From: Symbiodinium kawagutii
Lineage: Eukaryota > Sar > Dinophyceae > Suessiales > Symbiodiniaceae
Direction: 5' to 3'
Length of the DNA: 64,000 nucleotides
NCBI GenBank assembly: GCA_009767595.1
Contig: VSDK01009021.1
Coordinates: 27,332-91,331 of the forward strand
Below the pieces are notes generated by a model. The model saw only the letters and a list, made by a program, of their open reading frames with translations, was not told the origin of the DNA and did no database searches. The translations under genes and the position numbers were made by a program. Positions 23,895 through 34,298 of the stretch are shown here, one piece after another (the first letter of the stretch is position 1; each line of letters opens with the position of its first letter).

Positions 23895-24153
23895 AGGCTG
23901 CCTGAGGCCGAGCCTCCCAAAGATCTGCCTGAGAGCGTGTGAGCTTCATCAGCATATGCGGTACGATCGACCATGGTTGCAAGAACGGGTGATCACAGCT
24001 GAGCCTAACTGAGGATCCAGCCAAGCAAGATCAACTAAGTGAACACGCGGGCTGAGCAACATGTGAGGTGGCAGATCTACCACAAGTGATCAGGCTAACT
24101 GACAGGAATGGATCTACCCATCAGGCCCACACCAACTCACTGTTTGGCTGCGA
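23895..24153. other. Spacer between YR and Gag of element 1
   Basis: A minus-strand ATG at 23972 opens a short frame that soon disagrees with the Gag frames. The true Gag start is unresolved here. Confidence 0.4.
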
Positions 24154-25968
24154 TCAGTCAGATCCTTTCATACGAGCACTGCAGTGTCGGCAGATCATGC
24201 CAGGTGCAGTGTATCCGACCGACACAGCATCGGCCATCTTCAATCTCCCACAGATAGAGCCTTCGGCATCTTCTGCGGGATCTAAAATATGGCATCTGAA
24301 ATCTGGTGATGAAAGAGCTTTAGCTGGCAGGGATGCCTTGAGGATGTATTCGATCTTGAATGGTTCCTGAAGTGTGGCATCCTCGTCTTCTTCGACTTGG
24401 AACGAACTGATCGGTGGGGTCCAAGCCTCCTTGATCTGGGAAGCTACCCCTTTGACCATAGCAACTGAGATCTCTTTCCTTTGTCGAGCATACTTCAGGA
24501 CCAGCTGGCTTGGATCTTTCCAGTTGGCTTGAAGACCGACAGCTTTGTCATCAACATTTTTCTTGACCGCTTCCGAGAGGAAAGTGACCCTCATTGAGTG
24601 CCATGTGATCGCGGCCACTTCTTTCTGGAGATCATCGATCTCGTTGATGCCGACCATCTCATTTTGGCAAGCACAAATCAGAGCTTGCAGCAGATGGTGC
24701 TTCAGCCATGCCAAACTCCTTGAATAAGTGAGCGGTGAGTTAGAGAACTCCCTGTCTCTCTTCAGATCCCAGAGGAAGAAATCACGATCCTGCTTGAAAG
24801 GCTGAAAAGCTTTCCATCCCAGATCCAACCAGGCCACGTCCGACAAGGAGCATGCTGGCACTGCGAACCTGGTGCCCTTCCTTCTCCTCTCGACCTTGGT
24901 CTGCCACACCAGACCTAGAAGAGCTTCATCCGTCATCTCGAGCGAAGTGGGTGACACATGAACTCCGTCATCGAACCTGAGTGATGAGTAGATCAGAATC
25001 AACACCCACCAGATGAACAAGGTGGATGAAACCTTGTTGGTCCTCGAGAGCTCCTCCAGGTAGATTTCGAGCGACATCACCAGCTTCATAGGAACTGGTA
25101 CGGCTTCCTTGAGCTCCTTGCCTTTCTCCGTGTGGACCTTGTCGATCAACGACTTCAGGTGAGGATCCTCCAGGTTTGGGAGCGTCATCACCAACCTCTT
25201 GCAGATCCAGCCGACCGAGTGCTTGAAGGAAGGGATCACAGCTGGCCCACATCCTCCGTCTCGCAGAGCCATAGCATATCTCATGACCTGCATTGTGGTT
25301 GGAGGGTATGGTGAGAGCTGCTTCGATACACGCCATTCCTCGAACTTCTCCCATGCACGAACGTGCTGCCTGATAGTCCTGTGTCCTCCTCCTTCGAAGA
25401 CCATCGCTTTGAGGCAAGCAGCATCCTGAGCTGACAAGCCATGATACTTGCTGGGGTCGTTGACCATAGCAGCAGATCCTGCACGATCGCACACCCTCTG
25501 GAGCCTAAGACCCCACTTCTGACGTTCCGACTCTTCCTGCGATTGCAGAGAAGTGACCCGACCTTGACCTTGAGGGCCTTGGCCTCTAGGCATGTTGAAC
25601 TGAGGAGGGTGGGGCTGAACAGCAGGTCCCAGAGCCGTGGCATCCCGCTTGACGCCCACTCTGAACTGCTCGGCCGACCCATAGCCAAGATCAGCAGCAA
25701 TCTCCCTTTGAACTCTGTATTCCGATCTCTTCACAAGATCAGCAAGGATGACAGCTAGTTCCAGCCTCTGCAATAGATCATCTATGGCATTACGATCTTT
25801 TGTGAGAGCTGGCAACATGGAAGACAGAGCACTATCAACGGGCTCTGAACCATCATCCCCCATGGCAAGCCAGAACTCGACTCTGTCAAGCTGGAGCTGG
25901 CTAATACGATCTCTAAAAACATCATCAAAAATGGGGAGACCTACAAACTTGTTGAAAGAACGATCCAT
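24154..25968 (-). CDS. Tyrosine recombinase (integrase) of element 1
   Basis: Integrates the element's circular DNA by strand exchange through a covalent tyrosine intermediate. The frame opens with GTG at 26061; I chose the first ATG, 25968 (MDRSFNKFVGLP...), giving 604 residues. The catalytic set is complete in this numbering: Arg331 (SSLRFDD), His457 and Arg460 (WHSMR), Trp483 (ANWKD) in the His/Trp position and nucleophile Tyr493 (LKYARQ). A SAM-like core-binding region with RQHVRAWEKFEEW lies about 200-300. The C-terminus has His560, Cys573, Cys593 and Cys596 (CG ... CRHC), a zinc-ribbon-like pattern also seen in element 2. It is the only unbroken ORF of this element, and it lies upstream of Gag and Pol, the reverse of the usual order. 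Confidence 0.85.
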   Translation of the reverse strand: MDRSFNKFVGLPIFDDVFRDRISQLQLDRVEFWLAMGDDGSEPVDSALSSMLPALTKDRNAIDDLLQRLELAVILADLVKRSEYRVQREIAADLGYGSAEQFRVGVKRDATALGPAVQPHPPQFNMPRGQGPQGQGRVTSLQSQEESERQKWGLRLQRVCDRAGSAAMVNDPSKYHGLSAQDAACLKAMVFEGGGHRTIRQHVRAWEKFEEWRVSKQLSPYPPTTMQVMRYAMALRDGGCGPAVIPSFKHSVGWICKRLVMTLPNLEDPHLKSLIDKVHTEKGKELKEAVPVPMKLVMSLEIYLEELSRTNKVSSTLFIWWVLILIYSSLRFDDGVHVSPTSLEMTDEALLGLVWQTKVERRRKGTRFAVPACSLSDVAWLDLGWKAFQPFKQDRDFFLWDLKRDREFSNSPLTYSRSLAWLKHHLLQALICACQNEMVGINEIDDLQKEVAAITWHSMRVTFLSEAVKKNVDDKAVGLQANWKDPSQLVLKYARQRKEISVAMVKGVASQIKEAWTPPISSFQVEEDEDATLQEPFKIEYILKASLPAKALSSPDFRCHILDPAEDAEGSICGRLKMADAVSVGYTAPGMICRHCSARMKGSD

Positions 25969-26640
25969 GACGCTTGATCCAAATCCGCTGAGGCCCGGAG
26001 CGATCAATCTCTTGCACTCGATCGGTGCTGAGCATTGAACCTCGCGGAGCCGATGATCCACGGCTTTGGTCGGGTGGATCTATCCGAACCTAATGCTGGG
26101 GGATCTCCAGCTTAATCTTAGCGGGCGAACCAGGCGTAATCCCGGGTTGAACAACTATGATAACCGTGACCACGGATAGGAGGGATCAGTCCTACCGAGA
26201 GCTGAGGGATCTTCAGCTGAGCCAACGGTGAGAGCCTGTATAGGAAATCATGATCACTAGCTCATGACCATGGAGCATAATAGGTCCGATGGTGAGCGGC
26301 ATGAACATGCAACGACCCACAGCGCAAGTGACAAGGATCATCCTTGTGTGAAGTTGATCAACTTCCTCACTTCACTCGTCTGCCGTGAGACATGGTGATG
26401 CATGATCATGTCATAAAGATATTAAGAGATCGTACCAAGTCGAACACATACATGTGATCCCATGTGTATGTCATACAGATATTAAATTCATTCGAAGGAT
26501 CGATAACTGAGCGGGCGATAGCCGCTAGCTTTTCTGCGGCGATGCCGACTTGGTTCGGTGGAGCAGAGCTCGCTCCCCAGGATCGGTGATCCTTCAAAAA
26601 CTAAAAATTCGAGCTGCCACCCATCGATCGCCCGCAGTGA
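25969..26640. other. Spacer between ORF1 and YR of element 1
   Basis: About 670 bp without a convincing ORF. It contains two similar words, tgtcataaagatattaa (about 26409) and tgtcatacagatattaa (about 26468), and runs of gatc-containing words. A promoter or internal splice region for the downstream ORFs is possible but not shown. Confidence 0.4.
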
Positions 26641-28356
26641 TCACTGGCTCTGAGGATTCTGACTCTGACCAGGTCCAAAGGATGTCGGAGCCGTCCTCGG
26701 TGTCGATGGAGCGGGAGCATCTGTGTTGACCGGTGGAGCAGCGGCTGGAGCTGGAGCTGGCGTGCTCACTGGCACTTGCTCGAGCACTGGTGCTGTCACT
26801 CCTCCCCAGTCCGGAACATCCGGTGCATCTACCTCCTCGATCGTGGCGGTAGTGCTGTTGTAGGATCGCCGGTTCACCTGGTGCGAGAACATGGCCGGGG
26901 TGATGTGAGCCGTGGATCTGGTGAAGCTTCGATCCAGCCTTGCTCTGTCACGATCCTCATCCACAATGTGACCCATCATCCCTTCCTCGGCCAAGGTTGT
27001 CTTCAGCGATCGCTGATTCAGCTCATAGCCTGCCCTCTGAACCAAGCTCACTGTAGATCCAGCAGAGCTTGTGGCCTCAGGATCTGGAACAGTGGCGATC
27101 CCCGCTGCTCCTGACGACCATGCTGAATCTGTGACTGACGGAGGACCTTGAGGAGCCACTGCACTCACAGAGTGCTGCATCTCCGCCAGAGCCTTGGTGG
27201 GGACGATCTCACATTGCCGCACCTTGAGCTTGGATCTGGCCTGAACGTGGAAGTTGCCGCTGTCGAGCTCGCCCACGAAGACCACCAAGCTGCCGACCTG
27301 CTCCTCGGTGGCTGCAACCGACCGGTTCCACCAGCCCTGGTGAACAGCTGCCAGGCCAATTGAGCGAACTGCTCAGTCTGCTCAGGACCTTCCACTCGAG
27401 CTCGGTTCTCACGCACCGATCGAATGGTGCTGATGAGCGTTGGTCCCGAGATGTGGGAAACGGTGAGCCAGGTCCCAGGAACGGAAGTGCGTGAACACTT
27501 CAAGTCGATCCTGTTGTTCGAGTCCCGGTATCGGAACTCAAGTCGATCGGCATCATTCCCCACAGCATCTTCCGAAGAGCGATTGCACACCCTGAGCTCG
27601 ATGCGCGACCTCGCGGAGTCTCCAGCGACCACTGCTCCTCTGGGCCCGATCGAGTATGTGCGACCGCCACACTCGAAGCTCATGACCGACACTCGCCAGC
27701 CCATGAAGACCGCCACCACGATCGAGAGCCTCGGCTTGCCCTTGCTCACTTCTCGAACGAGAACTTCATCCACGAACTGCTGCTGGACCGTGAGATCGGT
27801 ATCAGAGCGATACCCCCCTCAGGATCCAATGGAACAGGAGCTCGTTCCCGTTGTATGAAGCTGATGTGTCCCTGAGCAAAGGCCAGGTGAACGGCTGGAA
27901 TGCTGGGTGAGACAGGGCCTGAGCAGTGTCCCCGTCCCACTGAGCACATGTGTTGCCGCTATTGCTCTCGAGCGAGAGGGCCAAGACCGCCTTGATGCCA
28001 TCCAGGGTGTAGTTCGCGAACAAGGCGACATGGAACCCTGAGTTGGGAGGCATGACCTGGTCCCTCTCTGTGAGCACGTTGATTGAACTGGCCGCATTGG
28101 CCATGATTTCGCTGACCAGCCAAGTTTGGAACGGGCTCACCATCCGATCGTCCCTGCTGTCGATCATAATGATCGATGCGTCCTCGACCTCATCTGTCTC
28201 TGCGATGTGGTACAAGAACTTCGGCAGGCGGATCTCATATGGATTGTGAGCAACGTTGCCACGATCGCGGCCTTGATCACCACCTTGCCAGTACTCACGG
28301 CGATCGCCACGACCTCCCCTGTTTCCAGAACCGGAGCTGGATGGCCACTGCGACAT
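26641..28356 (-). pseudogene. ORF1 of element 1, unknown function, frameshifted
   Basis: The first gene after A1. It starts at ATG 28356, 77 nt downstream of the relict spliced leader, with an RGG-rich head (GNRGGRGDRREYWQGG). Its three parts lie in different frames: 28356-27802, then about 27800-27290 (FMGWRVSVMSFECGGRTYS...), then about 27288-26641, which ends in a Pro/Ala-rich tail. Together they amount to about 570 residues. I recognise no domain; the middle has beta-rich character and the head could bind RNA. Element 2 has no counterpart, although its recombinase carries a long disordered, Arg/Ser-rich N-terminal extension in the same place. It may be a coat-like or Gag-like accessory protein (inference). 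Confidence 0.55.
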
Positions 28357-28392
28357 GATCTGAAAGTGGGTATGAACGAATGACCCAGGCCC

Positions 28393-28603
28393 AATTGAAA
28401 ATTGGGGACCCTGAACAGGGGATCGTGGTGATCTTGAGCCAAAATGGCCAGGGGGTTAATGATCAAACCCCATATCAAGATCGATCCCGAAATATTAATA
28501 ATGAGCATAAGAATGAACATCAAGAACTAAGGGAGTGAACCTGTTGCACGAACTAGTGAATTGACCCACATATCCCTGACCAACCAGCCGTAGATATGTG
28601 ACC
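28393..28603 (-). repeat. Element 1 split direct repeat A1 (5' end)
   Basis: 211 bp matching A2. It forms the 5' end of the element and the leader of ORF1. Compared with A2, nearly all differences fall in one ~35-bp patch (28494-28530). Confidence 0.9.
28433..28448 (-). promoter_or_regulatory. Relict dinoflagellate spliced leader (A1 copy)
   Basis: The same 16-nt exact match as in A2. It lies 77 nt upstream of the ORF1 ATG, in sense orientation, which is where the leader would be on a trans-spliced mRNA. Confidence 0.85.
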
Positions 28604-28796
28604 ATAATTACTAGTATAATGGTGCATGATGGTTACCTGGTTGCTACTTCAAAAAGGGTCCAGTGTAATTATGGTTGACAATGGTTCACAATGGTGAATT
28701 GCAATGATGATATTGGTCAATAATGAGCAATGGTTTGTAAAATGATGGTTAACAATACTTCAGAACGGTAGTCTACTGTATAATGGTCAATGACCG

Positions 28797-28799
28797 TGG

Positions 28800-28846
<47 letters not shown>

Positions 28847-28847
28847 G
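28797..28847. repeat. (GAT)n microsatellite
   Basis: Sixteen or so uninterrupted gat units. Confidence 0.95.
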
Positions 28848-29731
28848 TATATCTGGGAAATATGGGCTAATCATGAGTACTGTAAAAATGATCAATGTTG
28901 GAGAATAATGATTGATGGTGGTCAATAGTGGTGAGAGTGGTCAATGACCAAAAATATTGAAGAATCATGATTAAAAGTAGTTATACTTATGCACCAGCCA
29001 ATGAATGTTTGGGAGAAAGGGGAAACTAAACCAACGTTGCTGAAGCCAGTTCCAAACAATGCCTTAACTTTTTGAACAAAACTCCATGATTGAACAAAAT
29101 ACATGTTTGCATCAACTAGTAGTTTGGTTGCCTCAACCAGTAGTTTGAACAACAAAATCATGGTTGGTAGTGGCAGGTTACCAGAGTCGGAAAGTTTATT
29201 GGACCAAAGACTGGCAAGCCGTCATCATGTACTGGCAGTAAGAAGCTTTGGCAACGAGTATTTATGTATAGCAGTCGTCAAGGCACGTCTACAAGGATTA
29301 ACAGCCATTGAGGACATCATGATGAAGATCTTGGATAGTGGCCACATGAGAAGGAATGCCCATGATCCCAAACCCACAACGAAACAGGGACATGCCCCTG
29401 ATTCCAAACCGAAACCCCTCTTGCAAATGTTCAAAAAACATGATCGCAGCTCATCGACTGAAAGTGGGTCATGATGCCGGCAATTCGGATAGCCCAGCAG
29501 CTACCCAAGTACTAATGAGAGCGCTATGCCTGACTTACAAAGCGGGCCCCCAGTAAGTAGTCTCGACATTCACCAATCAACCCCACAGAGATTTGATATT
29601 GACTATCCCCACCTGATTGCCCTGCGGCAATGGAAAATCCACCTCCTTCAAACCAATTGCCTCTAAGAAATGCTGCGTTTCCACTACTATCTTGGATTGC
29701 TAGAGGGTGCCTAGTGTGAAATGTTCATGAT

Positions 29732-29811
29732 ATGGCTATGGGTCAATATTCACCAACCAATAGTGGGGAATAGCAACCAATAATAAAAGGGAAACCAATG
29801 GTTAAACCATA
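29732..29811. mobile_element. MITE-like family A copy, partial
   Basis: It starts atggctatgggtcaatatt and continues through gggaaaccaatggttaa. The other end is missing. Confidence 0.45.
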
Positions 29812-30978
29812 TACTATTGACTGGTTTGTGTACTTTTTGCAGCGGAGAGCGGTATTGATACAAGTTGTTAGCTACATTATGTCGATGTGTGTCGGTCGTG
29901 TTTGTGTCGGTCACGGTGGCCGGTGGTAATCTGCACAATGGAATAAACAACGATGCCGATACACAACAAATGCACTTCTGATGCATAACCAAACATAAAA
30001 TCAGCAGCTGTGATCACAACCATTAATGGTGCAACCGTGACTGACTGCTGTCATTTTCCTTGGTATCATCTGCAGCGAAGTCTTGTGAGCCCAGACCACC
30101 GAGACACTCCAGTGGGGCCATGCTAAGCAAGGATGGCTCAGAGAAATGGTTGCAATCAACAACCGCAATCAAAGAATTAGACCAGCAAAACTTCTTCGTA
30201 CAGCCAATCAATCAACATATAGTTGCACTGGATAAAAATAACACCACATAAATCCACAACATTACACCAGTAAAACCCTCAAGTCTGTTTTTACTTATAT
30301 CATTCCAATAGATTCTAGATGTAAAAACACTACCATGAGCTAAACACTTGATAGCGGTCATTGTCGTCCAGGCAGCTTTACCCTGAAGCCGATGGTTGTT
30401 GAGAAGCCGAAGCTGTACAATTTTCATCGTTGCCGGCATTCTTGAGGCGTCAATCAGTCACCATCAATGATGGTTGCTAGTAACAATCCGGTTTCTAAGA
30501 ACATCAAATATCAGCTTCCTACTTTTCAAGGAATCATCAAGGATGATTGTCAGTAACATTGAAGCATCAATAGTTGTCAGTAACCCTGATGGTTGTTGGT
30601 AACCTGATGGTTGTTTGTAACCTGTTTGGTTATTGAAACCGTTGTTAATAACCACATTAACTTGCATGAACCACTATTATATAACCAAGTGGTTTAACCA
30701 GTAAGAAACAGATCTCCTTCACTGGGACCAGCCAACATCAGCCAGGAGGGCTTGCCACCCCGATGCGGCCCAGGAGCATTGTATTCTCCTGTTTTGGATG
30801 CCATAACCTGCGAACGGCTGGAGTAGAGCTGGCTCTGGCTATGGATGGGGCGTTGAGACACTGTGAGTATCGTCATGTGCTGATCCTTACTGTTATCCCT
30901 TACAATTTTCGTTACATTATGAAGGTTTCCCGAAATTCGAGTACACCCAAATGGTTTCCAGTTTACAAATTAGAACCC

Positions 30979-31070
30979 GAATGGCGAGCTTCCTTTTTCA
31001 AGGAGATTCCACCGGTGGATCTTGGTGAGGCAGGTATTACTCATATGTGGCTTAGCAAAGTCCCTGTCAG
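30979..31070 (+). pseudogene. Possible alpha-amylase (GH13) fragment
   Basis: Inside a plus-strand frame (30763-31110) the stretch EWRASFFKEIPPVDLGEAGITHMWLS resembles the segment near the start of plant and algal alpha-amylases in which a helix is followed by AGITHVWLPP. The match covers about 25 residues and the following PP is replaced. Flanking residues do not continue the family. It may be a gene remnant, a lone exon or chance similarity. Confidence 0.3.
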
Positions 31071-31110
31071 AGGAGCTTCGCACATCCGTTTTCGCCTGTT
31101 GACCCATTAG

Positions 31111-31482
31111 CATGTTCCAATTGTGTAGCCATGACTACATAGCCATTAGTTCGCCATCATGAACCAGTTTTGACCATCATTCGCCACCAGCAAGAGTGTT
31201 GTTGATGAGTCTGCAGGTGTTGAGGTTGTGCCCGCATCTAAGCCTGTGCCAACTGATGCCGCACGTTTCTGGGGGTTGTGAAAAACACAATTCATAACCC
31301 GAAATATTATTGGCTAATCCGAATAAGTCTCATTCAGCAAGTGTTTTTCTGGTGAATAAGAAAGGATTTTCTGGCGAATTAGTCTTGGCTAATCCGAAAT
31401 CCGCAATAATGAACCACCCATATTGGATGCAGAATCACGCAGTATCCAACTATCATTGATAGAATGGCTGAGGAGTACTGAT
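31111..31482. other. Intergenic, nothing recognised
   Basis: Mixed AT-rich DNA with degenerate catcatt words. No gene is supported. Confidence 0.5.
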
Positions 31483-31585
31483 ATGGTGGTTTCTCAAAAT
31501 AGGGACCCCAAAATCATCCATTGAGAATCCCTTTTACTGATAAAGCAACCATGTTTGGGGCCCCTATGACTTGAGAAACCACCAT
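31483..31585. mobile_element. MITE-like family B copy, complete
   Basis: A 103-bp unit with a perfect 15-bp terminal inverted repeat: atggtggtttctcaa at the start, ttgagaaaccaccat at the end. It has no coding capacity. This copy defines the family ends best. Confidence 0.7.
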
Positions 31586-32040
31586 ACAAGAGTCGTTTCA
31601 CCACTATTGCTGGTGAGGTGATTATTTCTTATAAATCCCTATGATCAACCATTGTAATCGTTGAATTTCCCCTTAGCAATGTGCTTCTTTATTGATTGTT
31701 GGTTGGATAACTCCAACTGATAAACAGTACGGATAAACTCTGCAAAGGTACACGAATGATGGAAACCAACCCGTCCGGCAAAACAACTAAAGTGGCATCA
31801 TCCATAGCCATGCTTAAAAATGGTAAATGATTGTTAAATATGGTCTATAATGGCTTCTAGTGGTCAATGGTGATGGTTAACAAACATAGCTATGATGCAT
31901 CCCAAAAATTGATCGTTTCAGCACTAAAGATGATCTCTTGGGGGGATGGTGACTTGGGATAGACCTGTCCAGATGAATACGGGAGCTCATGGTGTTAAAA
32001 CACTGGCTGAACCAATTCACATCATACCACTTCCATCTAC
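31586..32040. other. Intergenic, nothing recognised
   Basis: AT-rich DNA between two family B copies. No gene is supported. Confidence 0.5.
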
Positions 32041-32152
32041 CAACTGGTGGTTTCTCAAATTAAGGGCGCCCCCAAATCATCCATTATACACCGTTTATAA
32101 CAATCAACCAACCAGCTTTGGGGTTCCCGATGGCTTGAGAAACCACCAATTG
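32041..32152. mobile_element. MITE-like family B copy, complete
   Basis: The ends caactggtggtttctcaa and cttgagaaaccaccaattg are inverted. The outer flank attctggacaaacatcgctggcaattg also matches the flank at 12129-12160 inverted. It ends about 35 bp before the 3' end of the RCC1-repeat gene. Confidence 0.65.
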
Positions 32153-32187
32153 ATTCTGGACAAACATCGCTGGCAATTGCATTTTCC

Positions 32188-33438
32188 TTACAGCTTGTCA
32201 TGCTCCAAGCACAAGGTCGCAAGTGTGATAGATGGATCTGCAGAGCAAACGGCGTCAAACAGCTGCCCATCGGGCAAGACCACACGATGCTGTTCCCGGC
32301 AAGCCTTCCGCTTGCGGGTGAGTTGTCTCAGGGCATCCACTGCAAGGTCAGATCCCCTAGTCCTCAAGCGGACCGCTTCGTTGCCATCCAGACCAACACA
32401 CCTAAGAATCAGTGCATCTCCTTCGTGAAGAAAATGAAGGTACAAAGTGTGCTCTGGTTTTCTTGTCACCACCTTGAAATCGGCAACGTATCGAAGTCTT
32501 GGAGACCAACGGATTAACCATTCCATCCAGGATCGCAACGGGGGAATTTTACATTGTCCGGCACTGTTGTCTCCGCAAGCAACAGCACAGCCATCACTTC
32601 GGAGAAGCACAGTATGAAAGCCCCCTGAAGAAACCTGGGTGAATGTCACTCTGTCATCTAAATGTGAAATGTAACATTGTCCATCACGGTTGCGTCCACA
32701 AGTAACAGCACGGCCATCACTTCTGAGAAGCACCGTATGATAAGCACCTGCAGAAACTTGGGTGTATGTCACCCCGTCGTCTAGGGGTGGAATGTTACAT
32801 TGTCCATCACGGTTGCGTCCACAAGCAACAGCAGCGCCATCACTTCGGAGAAGCACTGTATGATAGGCACCTGCAGAAACCTGGGTGTATGCCACACTGT
32901 CATCTAAACGTGGAATGTCACCCTGCCCTAACCGGTTGTCTCCACAAGCAACAGCAGAGCCATCACTTCGAAGGAGCACGGTATGATCGCCACCGGCAGA
33001 AATCTGGGTGTACGTCACACCCTGACCCAGACGTGGAATGTCACATTGTCCAAAACTATGGTGTCCGCAAGCAACAGAAAAGCCATCACTTCGGAGAAGC
33101 ACGGTGTGACTTTAGCCAGCAGAAACCTGGGTGTATGTCACCCCGTCATCTAGGGGTGGAATGTTGCATTGTCCATCACGGTTGCGTCCGCAAGCAACAG
33201 CAGAGCCATCACTGCGGAGAAGTACAGTATGGTAGGCACCAGCGGAAACCTGGGTGTATGCCACCCCGTCGTCTAGGGGTGGAAGATCACATTGTGCAGA
33301 ACCGTTGTCTCCGCAAGCAACAGCAGAGCCATTGCTTCGGAGAAGCACTGTATGCCGAACACCGGCAGAAACCATTGGAGAGGAGTTTGAAAGCTTCCCA
33401 GCGCCAGTGTGATGCTGGATGAAATCTGCACTTGGCAC
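32188..33438 (-). pseudogene. RCC1-repeat protein with ubiquitin-like C-terminal region, one in-frame stop
   Basis: RCC1 repeats build a beta-propeller used for protein or chromatin binding. Seven or so 41-residue repeats read VSAGAYHTVLLRSDGSAVACGRNRDGQCNIPPLDDGVTYTQ-like, each with the family's hallmark HTVLL and ACG..GQ. The minus-strand frame is open from about 33558 (no ATG found) to 32188 except for a TAA at 33114-33112, exactly where the other repeats encode Ala-Tyr. After the repeats comes a region with HRVVLPDGQLFDAV, reminiscent of the ubiquitin-like domains found with such repeats in symbiotic dinoflagellates (recalled, not checked). The missing ATG suggests an upstream exon; the stop suggests a pseudogene or a sequencing error. 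Confidence 0.75.
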
Positions 33439-33558
33439 TACGGGGTCGCGCCGGGTGGTGGCTACAGATTCGTTGGTCGGTTGAGCCAGAACTTTACTTA
33501 GATCGTTGAAGGCTAATTTGACTACCGGATCAATGATCAGAGTATAAATGAAAACTCA

Positions 33559-34225
33559 TTGAGCTTGTAAATTCCTTGCCATTGCTGAAAAAACATGTTT
33601 AAAAAAGCGATGCCATAATTTTTTCCATGGTCTTTTCGGTTTAAATGCGTTTCTTGGCGTGAAAATCCACAAGAAAAAGTGTCTGTAAATGGTCGTAGTA
33701 CCACTGGCAGTGACCGTTCTCCGATCTGCTAAGGGAGAACTTCACTGGACCCTTCCAACCCCGTGGCCTTACCCTCTGGCAAACTATCCTGGCAATGGAA
33801 AATCCACCATTTATTGGTGGTTTCCCAGGGTTTCAGTAGAAAATATGGTCAAAATCCATTGTCACGTTAGTTTACCTAAGGGTAATCACGCTGATTCTTC
33901 TTTATCAAGTTCCCTGAGACTGAAAATCCACCAAGTGTGTGCACCAAAGGGGGCTCTGATCCTGGGGACTATAGCTCTTGATCATTCTTTATCCCCGGCT
34001 GGATGGTTCCTACAACTCGCCACTATAAACAATGATAACTGGGGTACCCCCAGCTATTGAGAAACCCCCAATTGATCCTGGATAACTATTCCTGCAACCA
34101 ATCATTCTGGGTCCATCCATGGACGCTCAGACCTGTCACGCACCATTGCAGCAGGCACTTCTTGTGATATCTGTGACCTCGGCACGACGATGTGCCGGTG
34201 GAGATTGCCTGGGTGTGTCAAACTA
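33559..34225. other. Intergenic with one family C element
   Basis: No gene is supported. A fragment of family B is at 34040-34075 (gggtacccccagctattgag). Confidence 0.5.
33770..33884. mobile_element. MITE-like family C copy
   Basis: It begins taccctctggcaaactatcc and ends cacgttagtttacctaaggg. The sub-terminal ggcaatggaaaatccacca is shared with the other copies. About 115 bp. Confidence 0.55.
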
Positions 34226-34246
34226 CCAGCCGTGATGATCATGATC

Positions 34247-34298
<52 letters not shown>

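Larger units (their letters stand above)
20262..28603 (-). mobile_element. YR retrotransposon 1 (PAT/Ngaro-type architecture), decayed
   Basis: An 8.3-kb minus-strand element. On its sense strand the order is A1 (28603-28393), ORF1, YR, Gag, RT-RNase H, B1 (20973-20741), A2 (20740-20528), B2 (20493-20262). Split direct repeats of the form A1-ORFs-B1-A2-B2 are the signature of PAT/Ngaro-type tyrosine-recombinase retrotransposons. The gene order is unusual because the recombinase precedes Gag and Pol. ORF1, Gag and Pol are broken by frameshifts, while the recombinase ORF is intact. A repeats are about 93% and B repeats about 99% identical by eye, so the insertion is moderately old or has been partly homogenised. 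Confidence 0.85.
28604..30900. other. Intergenic DNA with microsatellite
   Basis: It has an ATG/GAT microsatellite at 28797-28847, a partial family A element at 29732-29811, and a fragment of family C near 29617 (gcggcaatggaaaatccacc). Short ORFs (for example 29103-29474 plus) have no recognised domain. Confidence 0.5.

Noticed and set aside
32766..33422. 218-codon plus-strand ORF across the RCC1 region
   Set aside because: It is the antisense shadow of the RCC1 repeats, whose minus-strand frame matches the family.
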